NCBI GenBank assembly: GCA_963576475.1
Contig: OY754972.1
Span: 27,128,424-27,192,423, forward strand
Direction: 5' to 3'
Source of the DNA: Molanna angustata
Lineage: Eukaryota > Arthropoda > Insecta > Trichoptera > Molannidae
Length of the DNA: 64,000 bases
Of the stretch, positions 10,082 to 21,225 are shown piece after piece. Both the position numbers and the translations under genes were made by a program. The notes beneath the pieces are model-generated. The model had not been told where the DNA came from and searched no databases. It saw nothing but the letters and a program-made list of their open reading frames with translations. Every line of letters begins with the position of its first letter. Position 1 is the stretch's first letter.

Positions 10082-10379
10082 ATATTTTTTATTTTATTTT
10101 ATTTTAATTTATTTTATTTTATTATATTTTATTTTATTTTATTTTATTTTATTTTATTTTATTTTATTTTATTTTATTTTATTTTATTTTATTTTATTTT
10201 ATTTTATTTTATTTTATTTTATTTTATTTTATTTTATTTTATTTTATTTTATTTTATTTTATTTTATTTTATTTTATTTTATTTTATTTTATTTTATTTT
10301 ATTTTATTTTATTTTATTTTATTTTATTTTATTTTATTTTATTTTATTTTATTTTATTTTATTTTATTTTATTTTATTT
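10082..10379 (+). repeat. (ATTTT)n pentanucleotide microsatellite
   Basis: About 58 nearly uninterrupted ATTTT units, slightly irregular over the first 50 bp. Confidence 0.97.
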
Positions 10380-11455
10380 AAAGTATACAAACAATAACTG
10401 GACAAAATATATATTTTATTTCTCTAATGTTTTTCACTCAAAAAGGATGTTGCAGCCGTTACTTATCAGAAACTTTAGATTACACAGATAAATGTTAGAT
10501 TGCCGCGCAGAAATTTTAGGTTTAATATATTACATTTTTTTCAACATATCAAAACGAAAAGCTTCTACGGAAAAAACTTAAATGGTTGCTCAGAGAGAAA
10601 TTTTCAGTTTTATTGTGTTTTTTGAAATATAAACGATAAGTTTGTTTTTATCATAGAATTTTTTATAAATGAAATTGAAAATTATAGCGCATCGAAAAAA
10701 ATACAAATCATATGAAAAAGAAGCATGTCGGACAAAATAGATTAGTTAAGTATAGCGTGTCAATTATATAAATGATTGATTTTTATCTCATCAACTCATA
10801 AGTTTTAAAAGTGCTTGATATGAGAAAACTGGATAACCACAAACGTCTATGCAAAGAGCCGCTTGTCCCGACTCCCTGATATTATATAACTAACAAATAA
10901 CGCATAAATACATAATATATTACTATGTTTTTTTATTAGTAAAATAAACAGGGAAAAACCTATAAATATTTTAGACGATTATCAGTAAAAATAATTACAT
11001 AACTGGGTAAATACAAAATATATAAGTATAAAACTAAAAATAAGTTACGATGTTGTTGGAAGAACAGGCCAGTACGATAAATTTTATGAATTTAAATAAT
11101 TTTAACTAACTTAAAATACAAAGTTCATTATTAGATTTATAATGAAGCAAATAGAGAACTAAGATCGAACGTATGTAAATTTTTATTGTGTAAATATTCC
11201 CTGACTATCATTATAAACAGTTCACAGCAAAGACACAGACAATTATACCTATATAATCATTGGTGGGATGTCCCTTGGGCCACCCCTCCCTCAACGAAGG
11301 CCTGATCTTGGTCACATAGCGAGAAGGGAGTCTGAAAATTTAGAAACATTGGTGATTGTTGGAAAAGTAGAAGAACGCAGGACGAAGAATAATTAAATCA
11401 AAGCAGATATTTTAATCTTTAACTATGGAGCTATTGAGATACCATTATTTAGTAC
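10380..11455. other. AT-rich spacer, no feature recognised
   Basis: No open frame of interest, tandem array or recognisable repeat family. A short GC-moderate patch near 11260-11340 (GGTGGGATGTCCCTTGGGCC) is unexplained. Confidence 0.4.
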
Positions 11456-12130
11456 AGGGTGTCTCAAAATAGGTAAAGTTTATATTTAGTGGATCGATTA
11501 AAAAAAGTAATCCGTGTATCGAAAACATGTTTATTAATATTATTAAAGTACACAATTTGGGAATTTATTTCTTAAAAATTATATCGTCCAAATGTAGACC
11601 CTCGCGTTCGCACCACTCATTTAATCGAACAGTAAAATTATACTCAGCGATGGCTACCATTTCGTGATGGATATTTTCTTTCAAATGCCCCAGGGAAGTC
11701 GGTTTATTGGCGTAAACTTTAGATTTAAGATGGAAAAAGTCCATAGAGGTTCAATCAGGAGGGCAAGTCTGGTTCGACCGGCGAAATCAAAACCCCAGTG
11801 ATTACCCATATCATGGATATAATTATCGTATGGAGTTCTATGACATCTAAAGATAATGTAGAACTCCATATAATAATTATATACATGATATGGGTAATCA
11901 CGAGGGTTTTGATTTCGCCGATCGAACCAGACTTGCCCCCCAGGACTGCGTGGAGGCCAATCTATGTCACCTCTCCTGGAGATCAATTTGCCTGGGAAAA
12001 TTTCACGAACTCGTGGCAGAGATGTATTGGACGTGTGTGACGTTGCTCCGTCCTGCTGGAACCATGTTCTTTGGTTATAGCCAGGAAAGTTTTGCAGTTC
12101 AGGCACCGAGAAGTCTAACATCTCCTCTTC
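11456..12130 (-). pseudogene. Mariner/Tc-like transposase remnant, 3' part
   Basis: Minus-strand reading gives WFQQDGATSHTSN, FPGKLISRRGDIDWPPRSP, then after the MITE at 11759-11942, DFFHLKSKVYANKPTSLGHL and LNEWCEREGLHLDDIIF. This is the second catalytic aspartate block and C-terminal part of an IS630-Tc1-mariner transposase, a cut-and-paste enzyme of the DDE/D type. CAGGGTGTCTCAAAATAGG at 11456-11474, next to TA, is probably its 3' terminal inverted repeat. The N-terminal DNA-binding half and first catalytic aspartate are missing, and the MITE plus a small loss after RSP destroy the third catalytic region. Dead copy. Confidence 0.75.
11759..11942. mobile_element. Fold-back MITE, copy 1
   Basis: Near-perfect palindrome running GGGCAAGTCTGGTTCGACCG ... 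CGATCGAACCAGACTTGCCC, with internal inverted blocks GATTACCCATATCATG and TGGAGTTCTA. Two more copies lie at 27265-27461 and 62006-62188. It has no coding capacity, so it is mobilised by an unidentified transposase. It sits inside the mariner-like transposase, just after the RSP codons. Confidence 0.85.
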
Positions 12131-12209
12131 TTTTGAAACACTTTGTATTAAGAATAGACAGAGGAATTCGATTAGGTATAACTTTATTTTGGTTATCTGA
12201 ATAGTTATG

Positions 12210-13339
12210 GTGTCAATATTTTTGTTTTTTTCCTTTTCAAATATTTTTTTTTAACATCAACTATCTTTTGCAAAGTATGTACATAGGTATACTTTGATAT
12301 TATAATAAATATTAATATGATACGTTTGCATAATAAAGAATAATATAACACTATGCTGATATATCAATTAAGTTATTTTTGTAACTGTTATTTTTATGGT
12401 ATTAATATTGGTAGGCGTCAATTAAAGATATTAAAATTACTCAATCGTTGATAGGTAACTGCTTTCCAAGTATCGTATTATATTACTAACAGTTAGATTT
12501 ATTTTTCTGACATGTTTGATGGACAGCTTTATTAGTATTAGAATTACTGTGATTTATGATTGTGAAGTAGTGGGCGAAGAATATAGACCAAAGGAACAGT
12601 TTTGGAAAATATAGTATGTACGTCCGGCTAGTGAAGATACGAATTTTAATTAATTATTTAATACATAATGAGCTGTACATATTTATTAATCTTTTTGTGC
12701 ATTGTAAAAATAAATTAATATATTGCATACTGGCGAGGTTGCAGCCATTAGGTAATTTCTTGCAACAAAACAAAATAGACTTAGTATTATTTCAAATGTA
12801 AACTATTTTTACAAACATACATAAATTTTACTGTATAAACATTATTAACTTGGTCAATAGGATAACAATTACGATTATTGACAGTCATGGCTTATTAATT
12901 CCACGATAGTTTGAATAATGGTTGATATTACAATATTTGAACCAATTTGAACGATTACATTCAAATTATATACATCTTTGTATTTTCAACTATGTTCAAA
13001 ATTTATGGTTTAGACACAACTTTGTCTTTGTATAGCTTCAAACAAAATGAAAATAGTTGAATTTCCAGACCGCTAGAGAATTTTGATATATGAAATAATA
13101 GAGAAAAAATGGATATCTATGAAAAACGAATCAGCTCTGAGTGTATGCACTGTAGACTGTACCTCAGTACACATGTGATATTATGAAGTCGATCGGAGTT
13201 AGTTTGAGTTGCAGAGAGGACACAAAAAGTAGGTAGGTAGGTAGGTATATGGCGTACGCCAAACATTAAAAAATTTCACGACGAAACTCAAAGTATGCAC
13301 TCTCTATATGATACCCGTTGTTAAATAGCTTTTTTTTAA
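12210..13339. other. AT-rich spacer, no gene seen
   Basis: No tandem array or recognisable transposon. The 61-codon open frame at 12616-12801 has no motif and is probably fortuitous. Confidence 0.4.
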
Positions 13340-13589
13340 ACTAGTTGCATGTAACACATGAAATCCAACTGTCGACAGCGATAGTATGTATAGTTGAAGA
13401 ATAAGTACCAAACCCATAAATACAAATTATTTATTATTTAATGATATTTGGTTTTCTAAACAACACATGTACCTACACTGAGAAAACTGATATTCATAAA
13501 TAACGTGAATTCAGCGTAAATTATGGTGAATTCACCATAAGTACGGAGCATAGTGATATCATCAAAATTAAGATGATAATACGGTTTAT

Positions 13590-13965
13590 GATGATAACGG
13601 CATATAAGATATGATTATGTTTCCTACTATTTATGTTTGCTTTCATCATATCTCCTATGACGTCTTATTATATTTCCTACTAATTTTTGGTGACGTTCTT
13701 TTATCTGCAGTGACGTCCTATTATTATAGATGACTTCCTCATATCTCTTGTGATGTCTTATTATATTTCCTACTATTTTTCGGTGACGTTCTCTTATCTA
13801 CAGTGACGTCCTATTATTATAGATGACTTCCTCATATCTCTTGTGATGTCTTATTATATTTCCTACTATTTTTCGGTGACGTTCTATTATCTACAGTGAC
13901 GTCCTTTTATTGTTCCTACTATTTTTCGATGACATCCTCATATATCCAGTGACGTCCTATTATAA
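13590..13965 (+). repeat. Imperfect short tandem repeats within the TA element
   Basis: Repeated GTGACGTCCTATTAT, ATGACTTCCTCATATCTC and TTTCCTACTATTTTTCGGTG blocks (13666-13960) form higher-order units of about 110 bp (13680-13790, 13790-13900). They recur once at 14417-14450, which marks the larger tandem duplication. Confidence 0.75.
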
Positions 13966-13971
13966 AAAAAT

Positions 13972-14330
13972 ATTAAAATAACAATATAACTTTATTTATT
14001 TCCACTTATTTATTTTTATTCCACAACAAGTTTCAAGAGCTACCGTTCTCTTCTTCAGGTGGGTTTAAACTGAAAAAGAGAACGGTAGTTCTTGAAACTA
14101 GTTGTGGAATAAAAATAAGTAAGCGGAAGTAAATAAAGTTATATTGTTATTTTAATTGAATAAATAGATAATTTTGTATTTTTCCACAATATTTTTTATA
14201 TTAACGACCGAACGTTTTCGCCAAGGTGACTTGGCATTTTCAAGGTCTAAACGAAACTTTCGTTTTTCGTTTCGTTTACGAAAGTTTCGTTTGAACCTTA
14301 AAAGTTATTTATTTATTCATTTAAAATGGA
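13972..14330. mobile_element. Hammerhead-bearing fold-back, copy 1 (reference copy)
   Basis: Arms at about 13972-14066 and 14070-14154 are inverted repeats. They are followed by a second inverted structure around CGACCGAACGTTTTCGCC...AAACGAAACTTTCG (14204-14330), whose right side is truncated here but complete in copy 2. Palindrome geometry and the CTGAAGA...GAAAC module resemble Penelope-like element termini. No reverse transcriptase is present. Confidence 0.7.
14021..14062 (-). ncRNA. Candidate type I hammerhead ribozyme
   Basis: Minus strand: CCAC (14062-14059), CTGAAGA (14058-14052), stem II with a GGTA loop, GAA (14034-14032), ACTTGT (14031-14026), T (14025), GTGG (14024-14021). Stem I is four Watson-Crick pairs (CCAC/GTGG), against CAC/GTG in the 3.9-kb copies. 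The right arm's equivalent on the plus strand has CTGAAAA instead of CTGAAGA and unpaired stem I, so it is probably dead. Confidence 0.6.
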
Positions 14331-14463
14331 TTTCCACTCTGTAAACACAAAAACTCTAGAATCATGTTATTTTAATATTTTTTTAAAATGAATTTCCACA
14401 ATGTCCACAAATTTCGAAGACTTCCTCATATATCCAATGACGTCCTATTATAAAAAAATATTA

Positions 14464-14866
14464 AAACAACAATATAACCCTGTCCACCTCCACCCACCTA
14501 TTCCCACTACACAACCAGTTTCAAGAACCACCGCTCTCTTCTTCAGGTCGGTTTAAACTGAAAAAGAGAACGGTAGTTCCCGAAACTAGTTGTGGAACAA
14601 AAACAAGTAAGTGGAAACAAACAAAGCCATATTGCTATTTTAATTGAACAAATAAACAATCTTGCACTCTCCCGCAACATTTCTCACATCAACGACCGAA
14701 CGCCCTCGCCAAGGCGACTTGGCGTCTTCAAGGTCCAAACGAAACTTTCGTTTTTCGTTTCGTTTACGAAAGTCTCGTTTGAACCCCGAAAACGCCAAGT
14801 CACCCCGGCGAAAACGTTCGGTTGCTAATACAAAAAACACTGCACAAAAACACAAAGTCACTTATT
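14464..14866. mobile_element. Hammerhead-bearing fold-back, copy 2, T-to-C hypermutated
   Basis: A second copy of the 13972-14330 unit, in tandem inside the TA element. Hand alignment gives about 47 T-to-C changes on the plus strand against about 10 of all other kinds together. They start at 14464 and end near 14866, and flanking sequence on both sides aligns without the bias. The arms no longer match each other because both took T-to-C on the same strand, so this copy is the derived one. The hammerhead stem I and stem II pairings are broken here. Open frames at 14592-14877 are a by-product of losing T-rich stop codons. Confidence 0.8.
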
Positions 14867-16375
14867 CATTCATTTAAAATGGATTTCCACTATGTAAACA
14901 CAAAAACTCTAGAACGATGTTATTTTAATATTTTTTAAAAATGAATTTCCACAATGTAAACGCCTCCTAAAAATAAAACACAATCTCAACATTCTGGCCT
15001 GTGTCCGTCCGTCACTGAAGTTTTGTAGCGAGACTGCGAGACCGAGTCGACAACCACCCTGCACCATGCCGAACAAATGAATGACTGATTGAATGAACGA
15101 TGAGCTAATGAGAATATTGTGTGGTGCGCATTTTTCATATTTTTGCAGGAAGCACACAAAATGATATGATTCCTCTTACATGAGATTCTGTAATCGTATT
15201 ATAGTAGAATTCACTCAAAATAATATGATTTAATATTAAAATTTGATGCTTACTCTGAAAATAAGACGATTCTGTAATCGTATTTAGTATGTTTCACATA
15301 AAATAATATGACTGTAGTATAAATTAATGTTCCATACCTTAAAAAGTTTCACATAATTTTATCACACTAAATTAGGGGACTTCATCGTATTTTCAGTGAC
15401 ACTTCTTCATAATAAACTGTGAAATCTTTATAAATACGGTGACTCGTCACTGTTTTTTTATGATTATACTCTTATTTATGAATATCACGTAAATTTATAG
15501 GACAGTGGACTATTATTTAATGTGATCAATTTTTAAGATGATGAGCATCATAATTCTTCGTTATTTACTCAAATAATTCGATTCCATCTTACACATTTCA
15601 ATGATAGCGTAATATTAAATGATTATTTCATTATTTTAGGTGACCGCACCTATTTTATACTTAGGTACGTCATGATATTTTTAGATTACACCAAATTGAC
15701 ATTTTTTTCAGTGTAGGTAGTCAAGATAGGATATATTTTAGAATGGTAATATTTTTTATATTAAATTTAATTATCTAGTTGGGGTATTTCGGCTTTTTTC
15801 GATATTTAAAAAAAAATGGAAATATAGGCAGTTAAACTCATAAATTTATCATAAATAAAATATTTTTCTTAATAAAAAATGTTTGAGAAACCCTGGAATT
15901 TAAAAAAAAACTTATTTGAGATTTTGTATTTGTCTATCTTTATACCAATTTTCAGCGTTCTAGCTTTTATGGTTTCTGAGATATATGGAAAAATAAAGTA
16001 AAAATTCAAAAGTTGATAACCCCTGACTGAAACAAAAATTCACAATTCTGAGTATAAAAGTTTCGTAGGCCTATAACTGTTTATATATTCTGAAAATTTG
16101 GGCTCTGTAAATTGAGCGGATCAAAAGTTATAAGGGGGGGGGACACACAGACACAAAGACAGACACACACACAAAACTCACATAAAATGTTCTACTCCGA
16201 ATTCTGAGTAAATCCATGTATGGGAACATATATGCTGCGAGGCCTCTAGTTCGTGTTATTAGCTTGCAAAAAGTCCACTACACCATACAAAATTTTCCTT
16301 CGTACACGCATCTTGGCTTAATAATGTCGATTCATTAAGAGAATTGAATTCTCATGAACGAATCGACAGTTGGAT

Positions 16376-16805
16376 CATGCCTCTCCATAGTAGAGGTGAG
16401 TGAAAAATCTCCGTGTAATAATGACAGGCATTACCGAATAAGCAACTATTCTAAATGTTTTAAAATTATGTCAAATTGTTGTGATTTGGTATTAAATTAC
16501 TCGATAAAAACGCGATGAATGTCATTTGATGCAAATACAAATAATGCGAAACTGTCAAATTGATATTATTTGTATTCAACGACCGGATCGACATCAGCGA
16601 CAATAATATTAAGTCGAGACAGGTCGTTGGAGTTCACAACTAAATTGATCATCTGTACATACAATTTCCTACAAATAAATGTAACATACATATGTATATA
16701 ACTACCGTTTGACACGATGACATTTCGTTGAGAAAAACAGTAATATATTAGCTGGTATGAAATATTTATTATGAAATATTTACTAGGAAATTATAAGCAA
16801 TCACG
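16376..16805. other. AT-rich spacer, no gene seen
   Basis: No recognisable repeat family or coding motif. It separates the 3' end of family A copy 1 from a LINE tail. Confidence 0.4.
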
Positions 16806-16935
16806 TTCCTTTCCATATATCATCATCGTCATCTTGTGCTTCTTAGCTTCCTCCAAGAACTGTCCATTTATCTCCTTCTCTCCATAGATGCCACTTTCCT
16901 TTTCTTTCATTCAATATCCGAACAATAACCACCTC
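16806..16935 (-). pseudogene. LINE ORF2 3' tail fragment
   Basis: The minus strand shows the degraded C-terminal block (KWHLWREGDKWTVLGGS and an EEAK-like alternative frame) followed by GATGACGATGATGATATATG, a typical 3' end of insect LINE copies. Only about 130 bp remain. Confidence 0.5.
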
Positions 16936-17609
16936 AACAATGCGTCACAGCTTCGGTCACCCATTATAAACAAGTAGGTATAATTACAATATTGACATTT
17001 CTTAATCAATTCGTTTTCTACGCCTTATCTTTCTATTTGTCAAAAGATAGTATTTTTACGATTTTTTACTATTAATGGCATTAAATTTTCTGGATAAATT
17101 GGAAGAAAATGAAACATGAATTAATTTTACTGTAAATATTATGATGTATGTAGGTACATAACTTACCTATATAAGAACTCTATGGGGATATTCAATGCAA
17201 ATACTAATTTTATTATATCAAAAACAACATTATTTATTTTGTTTCAATGTAAATGAAAATTTCAAATTACATAATTTTGACATAGGTACTGAGAGATAAG
17301 ATGTAGGAGTACGGATTGAATAAGAAATGTTTTAAAATAGGGAAAGGAACAATAACAACAGTTTAAGGATAGGAACATGATTGATGCTTAACGTTTCCAT
17401 AGATAAATATGTCTTGTACCAGTACCTAACTACTCTTACTGGATGATAGGTACTGAATACCAAGATAGATAGACAATGTATGTGATACATATTTTCATAA
17501 GAAGTAGGTATGTATATAAAATCAACTAGTTTTTACCCGTCAAAAATGACAAAATTCAATATTATATATGACCTTCTGCACGTTATTTTTACTTGGTAGA
17601 TGGAACTTA

Positions 17610-18490
17610 TCTCCAGTGTCCGACCGAAGGTCAGATTTTGGCCGAAGCCGAATATTCGGTTTGACTTTTCTAATAAATTATATAATGATACCTACTGTAT
17701 TATTTGCGCATTCGTCGATTGTTATTTTTGCGCATATGGTGCCGAGATTGCCAATCTAGAGGGCTCTATATGAGCTACTTTTTGCGCATATGGTGCCGAG
17801 ATTGCCAATCTAGAGGGCTCTATATGAGCTACTTTTCGTGCTAGGCATTTTTTTCTTCTCGCTCACTTAGCGTTCTGTAAAGGGAGCGTGTTACCGTCTA
17901 TAGTCCTAATAATATGCAGAGCGGGTGATGGTGGTAGTATGGTAAAATAACCTTGCACGTAACAAATTTGCTGTGAGACACTGGTTTTGAATAGTGCTTC
18001 CACTGTATTCTAATGTCATCGTTTTCGAGTGTCCAGTAAGAGCCGTATAATTGAAAATACAACAGGCAACAACAACTCACATATAGTTCAATAATGATAT
18101 TCACCATTCATTCGGAATGTAATACATTTTGTTTCACAAACAGTTCCAAATTCAAAGCTGCCGGTAAATATGTAAACGACAGAACTTAAAAGGCATGCCT
18201 AGTAATAACATTAATTATATAGATGCATTAGTATAAGACTAAAACCAATAACAAATTTCCAAATTATTAATAATAAATTTTGATTGCTGTGCTTACATAC
18301 TTAAAGCTACATATGAAAAACATTTATATCTCAACGATAGTGCATGAGTGTATGTAAAATGTATGTATAATGGCAGATGGAAAACTTCAGCAGAAAAATC
18401 GGCATATTATATTTGGCCGAAGCCGAAGGTATTTTTTTTGACCGAAGGTGGCCGAAGTCGAAGCCGAATATTCAGTCGGACTTATTTCGT
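17610..18490. repeat. Candidate degraded element bounded by TTCGGCCGAA-like ends
   Basis: Positions 17617-17665 (GTCCGACCGAAGG, GGCCGAAGCCGAATATTCGG) and 18414-18482 (GGCCGAAGCCGAAGG, GCCGAATATTCAGTCGGAC) share blocks in inverted arrangement, as expected for degraded terminal repeats of a transposon of about 870 bp. The interior is AT-rich with no transposase motif. No target duplication was found, so the boundaries are tentative. Confidence 0.4.
17730..17837 (+). repeat. 54-bp tandem duplication
   Basis: GCGCATATGGTGCCGAGATT...GAGCTACTTTT occurs twice, starting at 17730 and 17784, with no internal difference apparent. Confidence 0.95.
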
Positions 18491-18540
18491 ATATAATGTA
18501 GTACACTGTTCTGTTATTTACTACCTTATTTACGCGCTCC

Positions 18541-19361
18541 TGATATTTGAACCATATTTATAAGACTGCGTATCTTACATTATTTAATTTGAAGAAAGAT
18601 TTCTTAGTCTATATGCTCTCCTGATATTTGAACCATATTTATAAGACCGCGTATCTTACATTATTTAATTTGAAGAAAGATTTCTTAGTCTATATGCTCT
18701 CCTGATATTTGAACCATATTTATAAGACCGCGTATCTTACATTATTTAATTTGAAGAAAGATTTCTTAGTCTATATGCTCTCCTGATATTTGAACCATAT
18801 TTATAAGACCGCGTATCTTACATTATTTAATTTGAAGAAAGATTTCTTAGTCTATATGCTCTCCTGATATTTGAACCATATTTATAAGACTGCGTATCTT
18901 ACATTATTTAATTTGAAGAAAGATTTCTTAGTCTATATGCTCTCCTGATATTTGAACCATATTTATAAGACCGCGTATCTTACATTATTTAATTTGAAGA
19001 AAGATTTCTTAGTCTATATGCTCTCCTGATATTTGAACCATATTTATAAGACCGCGTATCTTACATTATTTAATTTGAAGAAAGATTTCTTAGTCTATAT
19101 GCTCTCCTGATATTTGAACCATATTTATAAGACCGCGTATCTTACATTATTTAATTTGAAGAAAGATTTCTTAGTCTATATGCTCTCCTGATATTTGAAC
19201 CATATTTATAAGACCGCGTATCTTACATTATTTAATTTGAAGAAAGATTTCTTAGTCTATATGCTCTCCTGATATTTGAACCATATTTATAAGACCGCGT
19301 ATCTTACATTATTTAATTTGAAGAAAGATTTCTTAGTCTATATGCTCTCCTGATATTTGAA
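18541..19361 (+). repeat. 81-bp tandem array, 10 copies
   Basis: Units start at 18541, 18622, 18703, 18784, 18865, 18946, 19027, 19108, 19189 and 19270, with a partial eleventh at 19351. Units are identical except for GACTGCG/GACCGCG, where units 1 and 5 carry T. That pattern suggests a block of four was duplicated. Confidence 0.97.
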
Positions 19362-19416
19362 TTTTGCGATCGATTTGCCATCAGCAGCATCACGCGAATT
19401 AAACCGCTTGTTATTA

Positions 19417-20164
19417 TCTAACTGCCGATTCGTTCAAGATAATGAAATTCTTTTGAAGGAAGAGGCAGTTTAAATCCAAGACGCGTGTATGAAGGAACAT
19501 TTTGTATAGAGTAGTGGACTTTTTGCATGCTAAAAATACCAACTTAGAGGCTTCGCAGCATATTTCTTTCTGTACACGGATTTACTCAGAATTCGGAGTA
19601 GAACATTCTATGTGATTTTTGTGTGTCTGTCTATGTCTGTCCCCCCCCCCTAATAACTTTTGATCCGCTGAATTCACAAAGCCTAAAATTTCAGAATATA
19701 TAGACAATATTATGTAGGTACACAAAACTTTTATACTCGGTATTTAGAATTTTTGTTCCAGTCAGGGGTTATCAGGGGTGAAATTTTGTACAAATAAAGT
19801 CAAATATTGTATCTCGAAATGGATTTTGAAAAACAGTTCCAGGGTTTCTCAAACTGTTTTTATGAAGAAGCAAAAAATTGGTAGGTATGGAAGTCGCATA
19901 TACACAATAATATATGTAAGAAGACTTAATAGTTTGATACTTAAATCTCCAAACATACATACATACCATCATGCTGTTTTCATATTCTGGGTAGAAAAAA
20001 GGACTGACCTCCATACTGTCCTATCTTGACATACCTACATGTGTTGTTTAGAAAACAAAATATTCAATAATTTGGATTTATGGGTTTATAGTTTGGTACT
20101 TATTCTTCAACTATACATACTATCGATATCGACAGTTGGATCTCATGTGTTACATGTATCTAGT
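19417..20164 (-). mobile_element. Family A element, copy 2 (inverted)
   Basis: Inverted relative to copy 1, with the 5' end at 20164 (ATCGACAGTTGGAT at 20127-20141) and the diverged 3' hairpin at 19417-19450 (ATCTAACTGCCGATTCGTT). Internal landmarks are the CCCCCCCCCC run near 19640, GGGTTTCTCAAAC near 19840 and CATACCATCATGCTG near 19965. The middle is shortened relative to the ~1-kb copies. Confidence 0.75.
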
Positions 20165-20411
20165 ATTAGGTATATTCTACCTCTTGATACCGTACGTGCG
20201 CCTAATACGTTAATAGATTTTAGCAGCGTTAACGCGGACAAACTAGTATAAAAACAGTCATAGGAAATTATTAATGTTGATATTCAGTCATGAACGCTCG
20301 TTCACTTGATTCAAGATGATCTGACGGTCAAGATGACGATGTAAATTGGTTCAATTGTAATGTATGTAATGTGTATGTAAGTATGATAAGTTCATTTTGA
20401 CAATAATGTAT

Positions 20412-20605
<194 letters not shown>

Positions 20606-20776
20606 GGTAGGTACCAACACTAGGTTATTGCTATACATAATATAATGACGTTTCTGGTCCTTATCGCTTAACTTTTTTAACCTCATCTCAACAGACCATT
20701 GAGAATTATATGACACACGAAATTTGACGATTGTAAATAATTCGTTGTCTGTGTAAAAAGTTGATAATATCAGGAT

Positions 20777-21119
20777 GATAAATATTAGGATTTGACGTAC
20801 ACAAATGGAAGATAAGTATTAGGATTTGACGTACACAAATGGAAGATAAGTATTAGGATTTGACGTACACAAATGGAAGATAAGTATTAGGATTTGACGT
20901 ACACAAATGGAAGATAAGTATTAGGATTTGACGTACACAAATGGAAGATAAGTATTAGGATTTGACGTACACAAATGGAAGATAAGTATTAGGATTTGAC
21001 GTACACAAATGGAAGATAAGTATTAGGATTTGACGTACACAAATGGAAGATAAGTATTAGGATTTGACGTACACAAATGGAAGATAAGTATTAGGATTTG
21101 ACGTACACAAATGGAAGAT
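20777..21119 (+). repeat. 34-bp tandem array, 10 copies
   Basis: GATAAGTATTAGGATTTGAC followed by GTACACAAATGGAA is repeated from 20777 to 21119 with period 34. Only the first unit differs (AAATATT). Confidence 0.96.
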
Positions 21120-21225
21120 CGAATATTTTTTAAAGTTGCTTATATGCAACTTTTAAAAAATATTATGTTTACAAAAAAAATTCTCAATAGATGGCATTAT
21201 AAAAAGGTTTATCGTCTTATTTTAG

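Larger units (their letters stand above)
13476..15713. mobile_element. TA-flanked non-autonomous DNA transposon with CACTG ends
   Basis: Begins CACTGAGAAAA and ends with the complement of CACTGAAAAAA, flanked by TA on both sides (13474-13475, 15714-15715). Comparison with uninterrupted family A copies (ACATGTACCTAGGTATG at 23455 and 46285) shows the empty site had one TA, so TA is the target duplication. Subterminal blocks echo each other (TATTCATAAATAACGTGAATT near 13490 and its inverse near 15475). No transposase is present. TA target and CACTG ends fit a mariner-type or Mirage-type (CMC) element. Confidence 0.8.
13340..16375 (+). mobile_element. Family A element, copy 1 (split by a TA-flanked transposon)
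   Basis: 5' part 13340-13475 (ACTAGTTGCATGTAACACAT, ATCCAACTGTCGA) and 3' part 15714-16375 (GTTGGGGTATTTCGGCTTTT, the GACACACACA run, and a terminal hairpin ending in ATCGACAGTTGGAT). Ends are subterminal inverted repeats (ATCCAACTGTCGAT against ATCGACAGTTGGAT), with a hairpin just inside the 3' end and an internal CA-rich microsatellite. That layout suggests a non-autonomous Helentron-like element, but it is inference: no CTRR terminus or target duplication is visible. No coding capacity. Confidence 0.75.

Noticed and set aside
11681..12121. A single intact 146-codon transposase-like gene
   Set aside because: The frame continues by chance through the inserted MITE. Only the first ~50 codons are transposase, and the true C-terminal part resumes in another frame beyond the MITE.
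14592..14877. Overlapping open frames on both strands (78, 71 and 73 codons)
   Set aside because: They arise because T-to-C changes removed stop codons in the hypermutated fold-back. Peptides mirror the palindrome and match no family I know.
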